From assembly GCA_950022295.1 (NCBI GenBank), contig OX465597.1:257797016-257861015 (forward strand): 64,000 bases of DNA. Reading direction: 5' to 3'. The DNA is from Bromus sterilis. Its lineage: Eukaryota; Streptophyta; Magnoliopsida; Poales; Poaceae. Below, in pieces: positions 22,380 through 32,568 of the stretch. Position 1 is the first letter of the stretch. Each line of letters starts with the position of its first letter. The notes beneath the pieces were generated by a model. That model made no database searches, was not told the origin of the DNA, and saw only the letters and a list, made by a program, of their open reading frames with translations. The position numbers were made by a program, and so were the translations under genes.

Positions 22380-22432
22380 ATGGAAACCCAGACCCCGATG
22401 GAGTCACCTTCATGAAGCTCGACGTTGACTAA
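22380..22432 (+). other. Short acidic 3'-terminal exon-like segment (inverted copy)
   Basis: The upstream sequence has GTAAGT at 22326 and a T-rich stretch ending ATGTTTTAG. The segment then reads DGNPDPDGVTFMKLDVD with a TAA stop, in the same phase as the A copies. The protein is similar in pattern (acidic, DP-D/E-G, F-x-x-L-D) although the DNA has diverged. GTAAGT to the acceptor is only about 54 bases, short for a plant intron, so the real donor may lie further upstream. Confidence 0.45.
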
Positions 22433-22604
22433 GCTAGTATAGTTCCAGACAGCAGTCTGGTCCCTCGTGGAAGGGCATGTTTGTTGAACAAGGCTTCTCT
22501 AAGCCATTTGTTAATCTTGTTTGTACTCAGACCTAATTTGCTTCCGTTGTATGATGTCATGTTGATCACAGACATGTGATCTTTGTATGCTCTAAGTGTA
22601 AGTC

Positions 22605-22610
22605 AATAAA
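22605..22610 (+). terminator. AATAAA polyadenylation-type signal, LTR copy 4
   Basis: The hexamer is in sense orientation about 170 bases past the TAA of the exon-like tail, matching the spacing in the A LTRs. Confidence 0.45.
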
Positions 22611-23810
22611 GAAGTACTTTGTAGAGTTATGTGATGATACCTGCTGTTCATACTGGACTGTGTGCTGCGTGTATGATTATTACATCCATGTCTTAGTATG
22701 GGTTTTCGAGACCTTTGTTGAGATCTGGCTGGTGGTCTTTTATGCACCAAGTGGCCCTTAGATGTGCGCAGCTTGGGGCATCGCGATGCGATTGCTCGTG
22801 ACTCTGTCACGTGCTCACTTTGTTGTATGATCGAGCCCTCCCTAGACCCCGACTAAGTGATCGGGTTGGAGTCTGTGTATGTAAGTGTTATAATTCAATC
22901 GATAATATGTTTGAGGCGACTTTTCTATGAGTATGGGATTTCACCACCCATAATCATTTAGAATTGTGAGCGGGCGATGAGGACCCATATCAGTTGATCA
23001 TCGGGCCTGGATGGGATGCCCCTCACGTTCGATGCTTTCCGAGAGTGTTCTGTGCTTGGCCTTTTCTTCTTAGACAAGTGGGAGAGACTCTCGGCTCTCC
23101 ATAAGGAACCATTTGGTGGCGCATTACGGGAAAATGTGCCACCCCTAGGACTTAACCTCCAACGGCCCCCTCCCCTAGCTCGTGCATAGTAACCATTCCC
23201 CACTCGAGCCGCACCAGAGCCCTAGCGCCGCACCGGTGCCCCACCCCCCCGCGCCACCGGAGCCGCCCCGTGCCACTAGAGGAGGCCCCCCTCTCCTCGC
23301 CGACGACCGGAGCTTCGTGCTAATCCACCGTCGGAGCCACGCCCGCACCCGCCGTTCGAGCCATCGCTGCCGTCCATCGTCCGGAGACCCCGCCCCGTCG
23401 TCCCGCAACCGGAGCCTAGGTACTCCCCCCTCCCCTGCTCCCGCCTCCCCTACTCCCCCTCCCCTCATTTTTTCCTGTAATTAATTGAGCTTTAGATTTT
23501 TTGTTCATAATTATGCAGCGAGAAATTCATAGCATGCGTAGGTTTTTGTCCGGGATCTTAGCCAAATTACAGTTGTTGTTGATGTTTACTCATGATAGAA
23601 AAAAAAGTTGGGTTTTGAAGAACAGATGCTATAGTACTTGGCTTAGATTTTACTTTGGTTTTAGGTTGGGTCCTAGCTCTTCATGGACAGAGAACCTCTT
23701 AATTGTTTTATCACAAAAGTTCAATCTGATGCATATACGATGAGGTTGAAATTTAATAAGTAGTAAAAACAGGCTATAAGTTTCAATGTCATGAAATTAC
23801 AAGTTTGTGA

Positions 23811-23904
23811 GGTGTGTGTGTCCTGTGTGTGTGTGTCTGTGAGGTGTGTGTGTGTCCTGTGTTTGTGTGTGTGTGTGTCCTGTGTGTGTTTGAGGTGTGT
23901 GTGT

Positions 23905-23965
<61 letters not shown>

Positions 23966-24013
23966 TGTGTGTGTCCTGTGTGTGTGTGTGAGAGAGAGGT
24001 GTGTGTGTGTGTG
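23811..24013. repeat. GT/AC microsatellite with GTCCTGTGTG spacers
   Basis: About 200 bases of (GT)n are interrupted by CCTGTG, GAGGTG and a short GAGAGAG stretch. The pattern of repeated TGTGTCCTGTGTG suggests slippage of a longer unit. The Thr-His and Cys-Val ORFs over this tract are artefacts of the repeat. Confidence 0.95.
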
Positions 24014-24597
24014 CTATTTTTGTAACACTATACTCTTTTTTAACAAGAATCCAATGAAGTACTAGCAAACATGAAAACAAGAGTGGTATATATCTACAGT
24101 GCTATCCTCGGAAAGATTATTGCTAAATGTTCATTGCTAGTAATAGACATGTTCATCATATCTAAATTGCCATGGTGCTCTCCAAAACAGAGAGATGAAA
24201 CCAGCAAGTGTAGAACATAATGATGAAACCAGTAGGTAAGGATTTGTTCTTATGAACATAATGATGAAACCAGCAAGTGTAGAATCTGTTCTTCGATAGT
24301 TTTATATTTTGATGTGCCATTGTTACATGATCTCATCAGGTTAGTCTCATCATGTTTGTCCTCTGTCTTAGTCAAGCTCATTTTTATCCACTTGCCTGAT
24401 CTTTTTTATCATATGAAATTTACCTATATATATGATGTTTGAATATCTACTATTTGAATATATATTTTAGTGCATTGTTCTACACTATATATGGGTTGGT
24501 TATGCCTACATGTAGGCATTTGTTTTGTGTAGGTACAAATCATTATCCCCTTTCTCCCAAAATGTTGATTAACTTCCGTTTCGGTTGAGAATGGGGC

Positions 24598-24690
24598 ACT
24601 CTCATGTTAAGAAAAATAGCAAAGGTCATGCCGAATTTTTCCGTGAATTCGTGCATGACGTACCTTTGCTATTTTTTTAACATGAGAGTA
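24598..24690. repeat. Imperfect inverted repeat inside the CACTA element
   Basis: CACTCTCATGTTAAG... with ATAGCAAAGGT is mirrored by ACCTTTGCTAT... with TTAACATGAGAG. Arms of roughly 40 bases surround a short centre near GAATTTTTCCGTGAATTC. It lies just upstream of the transposon ORF and could form a hairpin in RNA or single-stranded DNA. Confidence 0.8.
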
Positions 24691-24756
24691 GTTGTATTTA
24701 TTTATTGTGCTAATTAATTAAGTAGTTGCATTTCTTAATATTGCACTAGTGCAAAC

Positions 24757-26240
24757 ATGTCGACGGGAGCCGACGCCGGTCCTTGTACTCAGCCGGGAAA
24801 AAAAGGAAGCAATTTTTGGAATACTCCCAGGAGGAGGTCGAGGAGCAGAGAGAAGAGGAAGTACCTCCGGGCGAGGAGGAGTATGAGGAGGAGATAGAGT
24901 CGGAGTCCGACTCATCAGATGATGACATGGAGGAGGCCGGTACAACAAACGGCGAGAGGAACACCGGCGAGGATGATGGGAGCAATGGCTCCAACACAGA
25001 TGGTACCCAGTCGAAGAACCGGAATCGGAAACCGACCAAGGTCGGCACCATCAGGCAAGAGTTTACTGTCGTGACCGCCATCGGGATTCCTAAACAGCCC
25101 AAACGTTTTTCGGAAGGGTACGACCGTCAAGTCACGGCGATCCTCCGCAACACCATGCCGATCACCACGATTAACCTCAGGAGTCGTGAGAATATTCAAT
25201 ATTGTGAGCTTCTTATCAACAAGCTGCACGGAGGATACAAGTTTCCGGAGCCGTACGATAACACCAAACTCAAAGGGAAGAAAGTAAACACACGGGCCCA
25301 CAGGAAGATGAGCAAGGCCTTGTCCAGTTGGAAAACCGGGGTGAAGGAGGAAATTATTGGAAAGAAAAAAACCTGGGAGGACCTCAAGGAGAAAGAGCCA
25401 TTGATCGACGAAGCTACCTACAACCTTTTCAAGGATAGGTGTGAGTCCGAGCTAGCAAGGCCGCGAGTGCAAAGGGAAAGGCCATGCGGTCGCATGTCAT
25501 AGGTAACCACCTTCTTGGAGCCGGTGGTTACAAAAGTTCCAAGCCTAAATGGGACAAGGAGGATGCCAAGTACGCCGCTTCTGTCATACCTAACCCCTTC
25601 GAGCAATACAAAGGTGATCCACAGACCGAATGGTTTGTGAGGGCCTGGAGCTATAAGGACAAAGCAACCTCAAAAATAGTTATCGATCCTAAGATTCAGG
25701 AGTTTACGACTGCCGTGGTAAGTAGTGTACCACGCGACCTTGTCGTTTGAATTCTCCAGTGAAGTTCACAATTTCTTAATGTTTCACATTCTTTCTTCAG
25801 CAAGCGGAAATGAAAATCGCCTCATCGCAGGAGTCGTCGGTTAAGCCGGCCGGCCCGTGGGGCAACGCTTTTAAAAGGGCGTTGAACAAGGTCAAGAAGG
25901 TTGATGACGTGACGGCGAAGCCATCGTCAGCCGGCCGTGTGGTCCGCTTTGGTGCGGACCTAAATTGGTCCGAATATTATGGAAAACCGGCGGAGCAGTC
26001 CGGTTCGAGGGGGCGCAAGGCGAGAAGGACCGAAGAAGACGCCGCTTAAGTTCGTGGACTGGAGGAGAAGGTGAACATGCTTCCACAACTTGTCCAGGAC
26101 GAAGTGGCGAAGACGATGAACGCCCTCCTTCCCGATATGATGCAGTCAGTTGCGAATTGGCAAGCGCGTGGTCGACAAGGGCCCATATCGGTCCCCAGCA
26201 TGTTCGGCAGCAACTCGAGCGCATTTCAGCAAAATATCTG
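24757..26240 (+). pseudogene. CACTA-encoded Ptta/En/Spm-type protein, degenerate
   Basis: The likely start is MSTGADAG at 24757, out of frame with what follows. An A-run at about 24799-24805 carries a frameshift, after which KRKQFLEYSQEEVEEQ and a long acidic stretch (residues about 20-65) follow. Next comes a basic domain (RNRKPTKVGTIRQEF, INLRSRENIQYCELL, RAHRKMSKALSSWK). A second frameshift near 25480 is followed by HLLGAGGYKSSKPKWD and KGDPQTEWFVRAW. A clean intron lies at 25718-25800 (GTAAGT...TTCTTTCTTCAG). The second exon carries QAEMKIAS to TEEDAA, then an in-frame TAA at 26047, and continues in frame as VRGLEEKVNMLPQLVQDE. This type of protein is thought to bind subterminal repeats or assist transposition; it lacks the DDE transposase. 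At least two shifts and one stop make it a pseudogene. Confidence 0.75.
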
Positions 26241-26291
26241 TAATGTTTTTATTATTTTCTGCAATTTTTTTTGTTTTCTGTAACCAATTTA

Positions 26292-26557
26292 GTGGCGCAT
26301 TTTGTCTGGATTTAGTGGCGCACTGGGAATGCGCCACCCCTAAGGACCCTTAGGCGTGGCGCATTTCATAATGCGCCACCCCTAAAAACTTATAGGTGGC
26401 GCATTCTGAGATGCGCCACGCCTAAGGGCCTTAGGGGTGGCCCATCCAGAATGCGCCACCTCTAAGTCCTTATTAGTGGCTTGTAGTTAGTGGCGCATCC
26501 ATAATGCGCCACTAAACACAAAAAAGGACGCCACTATAAGGGTATTCCCTAGTAGTG
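26292..26557. repeat. CACTA right subterminal repeats and terminal inverted repeat
   Basis: At least six GTGGCGCAT or ATGCGCCAC half-sites occur between 26292 and 26512, several paired as short palindromes such as GTGGCGCATTCTGAGATGC...; the element ends at 26557 with CTAGTAGTG. In En/Spm-type elements such arrays bind the element's regulatory protein. Confidence 0.85.
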
Positions 26558-26772
26558 AATCCCTCCTTAATTCCTGTTGATTCGAGGAAAGCATCGCACG
26601 GATACGTCATTGCGCGTGTTGAACTCGTGTTTTCCAACAACTCTAGGGGCACATGATCTTCATTATAGCTAACCCTAGCAGCCGAGGGTGAAGTTGAAGC
26701 TCTATTAACTCGATCGGAGTGCTCGGACTTCTTCTTCCCAAGCCACCCCTTTGCTTTTCCTAGCAAACTCAT
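26558..26772 (-). pseudogene. Athila 3' ORF, N-terminal part, cut by CACTA end
   Basis: From the ATG at 26772 it reads MSLLGKAKGWLGKKKSEHS, then NRASTSPSAARVSYNEDH and MTYPCDAFLESTGIKEGF, open to the CACTA junction. It begins with a basic amphipathic-looking stretch. The position downstream of the gag/pro region is where Athila elements carry their third, sometimes env-like, ORF. No signal peptide or transmembrane segment is visible in this part, so I do not call it env. Confidence 0.5.
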
Positions 26773-27559
26773 TTCTGATTTTTTTTGACAATTCACAAAA
26801 ACAAGGATTTAAGCAAAGTGAGTTGAGGCAAACTACTCTACTCACTTACCTAAGACATAAACTTGCATCAAAACATGGAAAATAAATTTCTACACATGCA
26901 TGCAAGCTCATATGAACATCATCAATAACTACTAAATACTCACAAGTGAAGCCACCAATCGAAAATCTAATTGGAGGGGTGGAGGAGTTACATACATGGG
27001 AGTATTTTCTCAAAATCTTAGCTCAAACGATGGGTTGTAGAGAGAGATCGAAAATCTCCTCCAAGAACAACAAGAACGCAAGAACAAGTGCAGAAATCGT
27101 GTTTTTGGAGAGAAAGAGAGAGGAAGGAAGAAGACATAACTGGAAGCTCGCTTGTGGGCCCTAGGCGCCCTATGGGCGCAACCAGGGGGCAGGCCGTGCC
27201 AGCTGGTCGCCTGGGCCACTAGTGGCCACCCCTGGTCAGCCCGAGGTGCCCCTAGGTCACTTTTGACGTGGACGTTTTTATTTTTATTTTTCTGGATTTT
27301 TTCTAAAAACTTCACTGTTGAAATTTTTTCGAGGTTCAAAAAGCTGCGAAACTTTCTGAAACTTGAAGAAGTGGTTAGAAATATGAAGCTTCAAACACAT
27401 AAACTTTAGTACAATAAGAAGAACAAAAGCTAAAGAAAATGAAAACATAACAAGCTCCACTTTTTACCTATATAAAACATGCTAGTTAGCAAGGTTGATC
27501 AAGTCTTACCAACAAACCGACAATATATAGAGCAGAAAGTCTCACCTCTTGTGAAGTGA
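26773..27559 (-). other. Athila element 1 non-coding region between protease and 3' ORF
   Basis: No ORF of note. It contains a decayed copy of the GC hairpin block (about 27165-27250, GGCCAGCTGG-like in minus sense) followed by a leader-like stretch before the 3' ORF. The same region in the same order is seen at 57125-57795 in Athila element 3, so this arrangement was inherited. Confidence 0.65.
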
Positions 27560-30181
27560 TCATTGCACCTTTACTTTAATGGACATTTTCCCCACCATAA
27601 TGGTTTTGTATTTGTGATGCACATGTAGAGGAAAATCCAATTCTCCAATATTCATGGTCTCGATATTCTCTATAGAGTTAAGTCCATGCCTTTTGTCAAT
27701 CTTCTTCGGCAAATACACCGTGTGTTCTTTATCATCTACGTTGAAGGTAACCTTACCTTTATTGAAATCAATAATAGCACCTATGGTGTTGAGAAAAGGT
27801 CTACCAAGAATAATGGACATGCTCCCATCCTCGGGCATGTCAACAACAACAAAATCTGTAAGAAGTAAGCAATTAGCAACTTCAACAGGAATATCCTCAC
27901 AAATACCAATCGGGACGGCTGTTTACTTGCCAGCCATCTGAAGAGAGATATCTGTAGGGATTAGTTTTTCTAAACATAGACTCTTTTAAAGAGAAAAAGG
28001 AATAACACTGACTCCTGCTCTAAGATCACATAAAGAAGTTTTGACATAATTATTCTTTATGGAGCAAGGAATGGTGGGTATTCCTGGATCACCAAGCTTC
28101 TCAGGAATCTTGCCACTGAAAGAGTATTTAGCAAGAATAGTAGATATTTCCTCATTAGGGACTTTTCTTTTATTAGTAACAACATCTTTCATATATTTTG
28201 AATAAGGAGGTAGCGTAATAGCATCAGTCAAAGGAATTTGAAGAAAAAGAGGTTTCATCCATTCAAAAAATTTATTATAGAGCTCTTCTTCTTTTGTTTT
28301 GAGAGACTTACCTGGAAAGGGCATGGGTTTCTGTACCCATGGTTCTCTTTCCTTCCCATGTCTTCTTGCGATGAAGTCTTCTCTGGTATACTTCTTGCGC
28401 TTATCGGGTGCTTCTTCTTCTCGCACCTCAGGAGGATCATTCTTCTCCTTATCCTTTTCGGGCTCAGTACCGTCTTCAGTTTAAGCATCGGAGGTACATA
28501 TGGTATTAGGATCAACAACGGGTTCTTCTCTTGTAATAGGATCATTGGAGTTGTCAGCTTCCTTGTGTTTCTTTTTCTTCTTTTTCTTCTTTGGAGAGCT
28601 AACAATCTCGTCTTCTACCTGCACTTGAGAATCTTGCTCGATTCTCTTCGGATGCCCCTCTAGAGAGGGTCCTGGGTTTGTGTTCCACCCCTAGTCTTTA
28701 TACCATAAGCCTGAATATCCTGTTTGGCATTATTAGCAAGCAAATCTTTTTTCACATTAGAAATTTGTTCAAGATGAGTTTGAACCATATGAAAATGCTT
28801 AACAAGACATTTAACATCATTAATTGTTCTACCTAGAACATCAAGTAAACTGATTTTGTATCCTCATATTAAACTGGTTTGCTTCATAATAAAATTATCA
28901 AGCTCATCTAAACATTGATCAGGAGGCTTACCTTTAGGGATGTCACTGTCATTGAAATCTAAAAGAGAGTGTACCTCTACCAAGGGAGGGTGAGTAGTAG
29001 GCCCAAACAACTTCTCAATAGGTGCCTTTATCCTTTATAGACTTCTTTGCTTCTACCATACCTTCGAGTCTCGGGATAAGCATGGCCCTATTCTTTGGTG
29101 GTGGAGGTGGTTCAGGGACGGACCAATCTTCGTGGTTCTTGGAAATCTTGCCCATTAATTCTTCAGCATCGTCCGGTGTTATTTCCCTAAAAACACAACC
29201 AGCACAACTATCCAAATAGGATCTAGATTCATCGGTTAGACCAGCATAAAATATATTGAGTAATTCATTCTTAGGGACTTCATGTCCCGGTCTAGCATTA
29301 ATTTATCTACAATACCTCCCCCAAGCTTTAGGGAGGTGTTCATCCTGAAACTGTTTAAAGTTATAAGTTCTTTGTAAAGAAGCATGTTGCATATGAGCAG
29401 GGAAATATTTATCAACAAAAGATTGAGCTAAGTCTCGAGGACTAATAATGGAACCATATGGTACTACATCATACCATGCTTTAGCGTCTTCCTTCAAAGA
29501 AAAAGGAAAAAGATTAGCCACATAAAAATTTCGTATCCTCTCATCAGTAGTAAATAAGCCACCCAACTTGGTGAGTTTGGTTAGGTGTGCTATAGCATCA
29601 TCATTTTCACTTCCATAAAAGGGGTTAGCTTCAATTGTAGATATTAGTGCAAGATCAATAGATAAATCATAATCAGGATCAGTGATGCATATAAGAGATG
29701 TAGAAAATTCAGGATCAGGGGTAATCTTGTTCTTCATAGAGTGCTTTTCAAGCAGCTTCTTAATAGCACCAGGGTCAGATTTGGAACACTCTGTAAGTTC
29801 CCTGCATAAATCATCATCAAGAATAATATAATCATCCTCAAGAAGTCTCTTCTTGAGGTCACTCAGGTCAGGATAATCATAAGTAGCACCAATAGGGTAG
29901 CGAGTAATAGGAATTTCAATTCCAGATTGTTTAGCAGCAGCAGTGATCTGTTTCTCACGAGCATAACCAAGTGAACCAATATCTTCAAAAGTAGTGGAAG
30001 CATCATCAAAACTATCGGACATAGTAACAAACTCAGTAGAAGTAGCATGTGGTGGTGGTGGTGGTGAAGCAAACTTACTTATAACGAAAGGTGAATCAAG
30101 TGTAGCACTAGTACTCAGAACAGTACCTTTTCTTGTATTAGATGGTAAGATCCGAACCTTGGGTTCTCCTTTCTTACCCAT
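27560..30181 (-). pseudogene. gag: Athila element 1 gag-protease, degenerate
   Basis: The gag start is MGKKGEPKVRIL at 30181. The capsid-like part (FSLKEDAKAWYDVVPYGSI, SFVDKYFPAHMQ, about residues 220-275) is the retrotransposon gag core. An in-frame TAA at 29303 interrupts it, and a small deletion with a frameshift lies near 29020. Downstream a lysine run (PKKKKK with KHKE) resembles a nuclear localisation signal. The protease region follows (YVKTSLCDLRAGVSVIPFSL, 28420-27986). The expected DLGA active site reads DLRA, and TAA codons at 27986 and near 27923 break it. ILGRPFLNTIGAIIDFNKG marks the protease C-terminal part. After KVQ and the stop at 27560 no RT follows. It cannot make an active protease. 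Confidence 0.85.
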
Positions 30182-30238
30182 GGTGGATGAAGTTCAGCAG
30201 GCAGAATACTTCAAGTAGACTTGTAAATAAAGCTATGC

Positions 30239-30256
30239 TCCCCGGCAACGGCGCCA
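30239..30256 (-). other. Primer-binding site, tRNA-Asp type (Athila 1)
   Basis: On the minus strand TGGCGCCGTTGCCGGGGA is complementary to the 3' end of plant tRNA-Asp and lies 12-15 bases inside the 5' LTR. This is the usual primer site of Athila elements. Confidence 0.85.
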
Positions 30257-30268
30257 GAAAACAGTACT

Positions 30269-31652
30269 TGATGACCCTCAACTGTAGGGGATCGAGATAG
30301 TCTTCGCGGGTAAGATAACCCAATTTATTGATTCGACACAATGGGAGCCTAAGAATATTTATAAGCTTTAACAGTTGAGTTGTCAATTCAGCTGCACCTG
30401 AAATATACTTTCTTGCGACAAAATATTAATAGCAAATGTGATATGATAGTGGTAGTGGCGACAGCAAAAGTAAAACAGTGGAAGTAACGGCTAGTGACCA
30501 GAAGGATTAAAACACTGTAGGTTAGGGAGATGGATGGTTGGGCGCTTCTTGGATGAGAGTGAACATGTAATATAATTTAACATGGGGTAAGGCACACAGA
30601 AAAGTAAGGATCATCTAGGAAAATATCAAACATTAGGCATGTATCCCGTAGGTAGTTGTGCGTTCTTGCAATAAGAACTTGCACAACATCTTTTGTACTA
30701 CCATCCCGCTACGAACGGGGCCAAAAGGAACTTATGGAGATTAAGGTGCTCCTGTCAAAGAGCACCAGAACAAAGCATTAACACTCAATGGATACATGAA
30801 ATCCTCAAACTATGGACCATCCCCTTTGGTGTCCCAAGCTGTCACCTTTGGGATCGCTGGTTCCGGACCATAATAGGTGCATACAACTCCTACATAGGAT
30901 CAAGAACATAAATATACTCATGAAAACACAAGTGGTTCAGATATGAAAACATGGCACTTAGGCCCAAAGTGACAAGCATTAAGAGCAACAAGTTTTATCA
31001 AAGATAATAAACACCAAAGTAGATGATAGGCAACATGCCCCCAACCATCTGACGAACTATTACATGATCTAACTCATCCAATCCCTACCATCACCTTTGC
31101 CTACAGTAGGGAATTACTCACACATGTGAAGAGAAGTCATGGAGGGAGGATGGAGGTGTGATGATGATGACGATGGCGATGATCTCCCCTCACCGGAGGC
31201 CAAAACAACCTCTAGATTAGCCCTCCCGAAGAAGAACATAGGGTGGAGGCTGCTCCGCGACCGAAACTGGGAAAATGAATTTTGTTCTGGGGTTTTCGCG
31301 TCACGGGAATAAATAGGAGGCCAGGTAGGGCACCAAAGGAGGTGGGAGCCCCCCAGGAGGCACCCGGCACGGGCAGGGGTGGGGCCGCGCCATTAGGGCG
31401 CCTGGGGCCCCTCTGTCCCTCCTCTGACCCCACTTCTGGCACATGGAAGCTTCTGCTGCGTGAATTTTTTGTGAATTTTCCCGGAAATTTCTGAGGTACC
31501 TAAAAATCCATAATCTTGCACACAATAATACCATACAGGCAACTCTGCTGAAAACAGTGTCAGTCCTGGTTAGTTTAGTTCAAATCATGCAAGAATGAGG
31601 TTAAAACAATAGCAAAAGTGTTTGGATAAGTAGATACGTTTGAGACGTATTA
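30269..31652 (-). repeat. Athila element 1 5' LTR (about 1.38 kb)
   Basis: In element sense it starts TAATACGTCTCAAACGTATC, where the canonical TG has become TA, and ends GAGGGTCATCA or GAGGGTCA before the primer-binding site. A TATTTATT box on the minus strand at 31308-31315 and a GC-rich block upstream of it (about 31330-31430) look like the promoter. Beyond 31652 lies a different LTR (family X). Confidence 0.75.
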
Positions 31653-32152
31653 TTAAGCCTCGAGCTTTCTTGTAGCATAATTAGCATTGCGGTGCGTTTA
31701 TAATTCTGTCAATTTCCCAGCTCTAATTTGTTCACCCAGCATAGTTGTTTTCATCTTTAGGGAGACAAACATCACTAGTGAAAGTCATGGAACCCCAGTC
31801 CATATTTCCATCATAGTTTACACCGTTCACTTTTATTGATTTCATTTCCTTTCCGTTGCAATCACCACTACTATTTGCACCGTTTGTTTTGATCCTTTGT
31901 AAACAACAAGACCGGAGAGATTGAAAACCTCTCTGACTCATTGGGAGCAAAGTTATTTTATTTTGTGTGCAGGTCGAGGTGAATGAAGCAACCTTAAGTT
32001 CGCCATTTTTTTCTTCACCACCTTCTTGTTGCACTTGGAGTCCTCCTGGATTCGATAAACCTTACAGTCCTCGTGTAAGGGAAATTCACCATTGTCTACA
32101 TCTCAACCTTCCACTTGGGATAGCCAACGAGGAGCACTAACCAGTGCCATCA
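31653..32152 (+). repeat. Family X LTR, 3' part, plus orientation
   Basis: This is the reverse complement of about 43030-43500 in the X LTR further right. It includes the GTGACTTTCACTAGTGATG block and ends AACCAGTGCCATCA. The 5' part was lost or displaced by the Athila 1 insertion. No ORF is supported. Confidence 0.75.
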
Positions 32153-32568
32153 CGGACGTCCGACACGTCAGACGTCTAAATCCCATCGGAAGTCCGCTGA
32201 TGGCGGCAGAGCTTCTGTACTAGGGGTCGTCGTCTGCGTCGCTGATGTCAGACGTCCGAATATGGTCAGACGTCCGATTCCTGGAGTCTCGTCTTCGTCA
32301 TGGTACCTGATCATGCAAACATACAAAGACTTGGGTAGTATATAATTATTATTGAATACAACATCAGAATCTATTAAGAGCGAATTCACCTGTTGCTATA
32401 TTAGCTTTGCACGAGCTCTTGTAATAGGTCCAATTCTGATTTCATTAGCCTTATTCTCTGAAGCAACAATTTTTGCTTCACGAAGAGTTGGAAATGCAGT
32501 ATTAGTAGGGATTTCCTCATCATCGCCCCCCCCTTGAAAAGGCGTCAACCCCGATGCTCCAAGGTCGT
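32153..32568 (-). pseudogene. Gypsy polyprotein Y, C-terminal tail (downstream half)
   Basis: On the minus strand this continues the frame interrupted at 42869: DLGASGLTPFQGG, then IGPITRARAKLI, a stop, and NSLLIDSDVVFNNNY. TRARAK-type tails follow the integrase in some grass Gypsy polyproteins. Direct repeats of CAGACGTCCGA lie in the last third (about 32155-32280), so the coding part probably ends before that. The whole is a relic with the rest of pol missing. Confidence 0.65.

Larger units (their letters stand above)
19105..23103 (+). repeat. Inverted, 3'-truncated A-family LTR (copy 4)
   Basis: It begins TGTCAGAACCCTTTGTTAGG and follows the A LTR in the opposite orientation. The GC-rich zone is at about 19560-20470, the paired-palindrome motif at about 21985-22042, the exon-like tail at 22380-22432 and AATAAA at 22605. 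Homology ends at the equivalent of position 2300, where CACTA-derived sequence starts. An uninterrupted run of 18 C occurs at 19732-19749. ORFs in the GC-rich zone, up to 254 codons, are not shared with the other LTR copies and are not called. Confidence 0.8.
23104..26557 (+). mobile_element. CACTA (En/Spm-type) transposon derivative, left tip missing
   Basis: The right end reads ATTCCCTAGTAGTG at 26544-26557, the reverse complement of CACTACTAGGG..., a typical CACTA terminus. Subterminal repeats of the form GTGGCGCAT...ATGCGCCAC cluster inside the right end, and one related pair is present at the left (about 23117-23147). The interior encodes a plant Ptta/En/Spm-type protein, but no transposase catalytic ORF, so it is a non-autonomous or deleted copy. 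The left CACTA tip and its 3 bp duplication are absent, so the element was cut there, leaving it joined to LTR copy 4. Confidence 0.85.
26558..31652 (-). mobile_element. Athila element 1: gag-protease and 5' LTR, no RT or integrase, 3' end lost
   Basis: In element sense it runs from 31652 down: LTR, tRNA-Asp primer-binding site, gag, protease, then directly a 3' non-coding region and the start of a 3' ORF, where the CACTA terminus cuts it. RT, RNase H and integrase are absent although no foreign insertion lies between protease and the 3' region. The tRNA-Asp site and the gag/protease motifs place it in the Athila lineage. Compared with element 2 it looks like an internally deleted, non-autonomous form. 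Confidence 0.8.

Noticed and set aside
23811..24013. CRISPR-like or satellite array
   Set aside because: Unit spacing is irregular and made of dinucleotides; it is a simple microsatellite in a eukaryotic transposon.
23721..24080. Thr-His repeat and Cys-Val repeat ORFs
   Set aside because: They are translations of the GT microsatellite.
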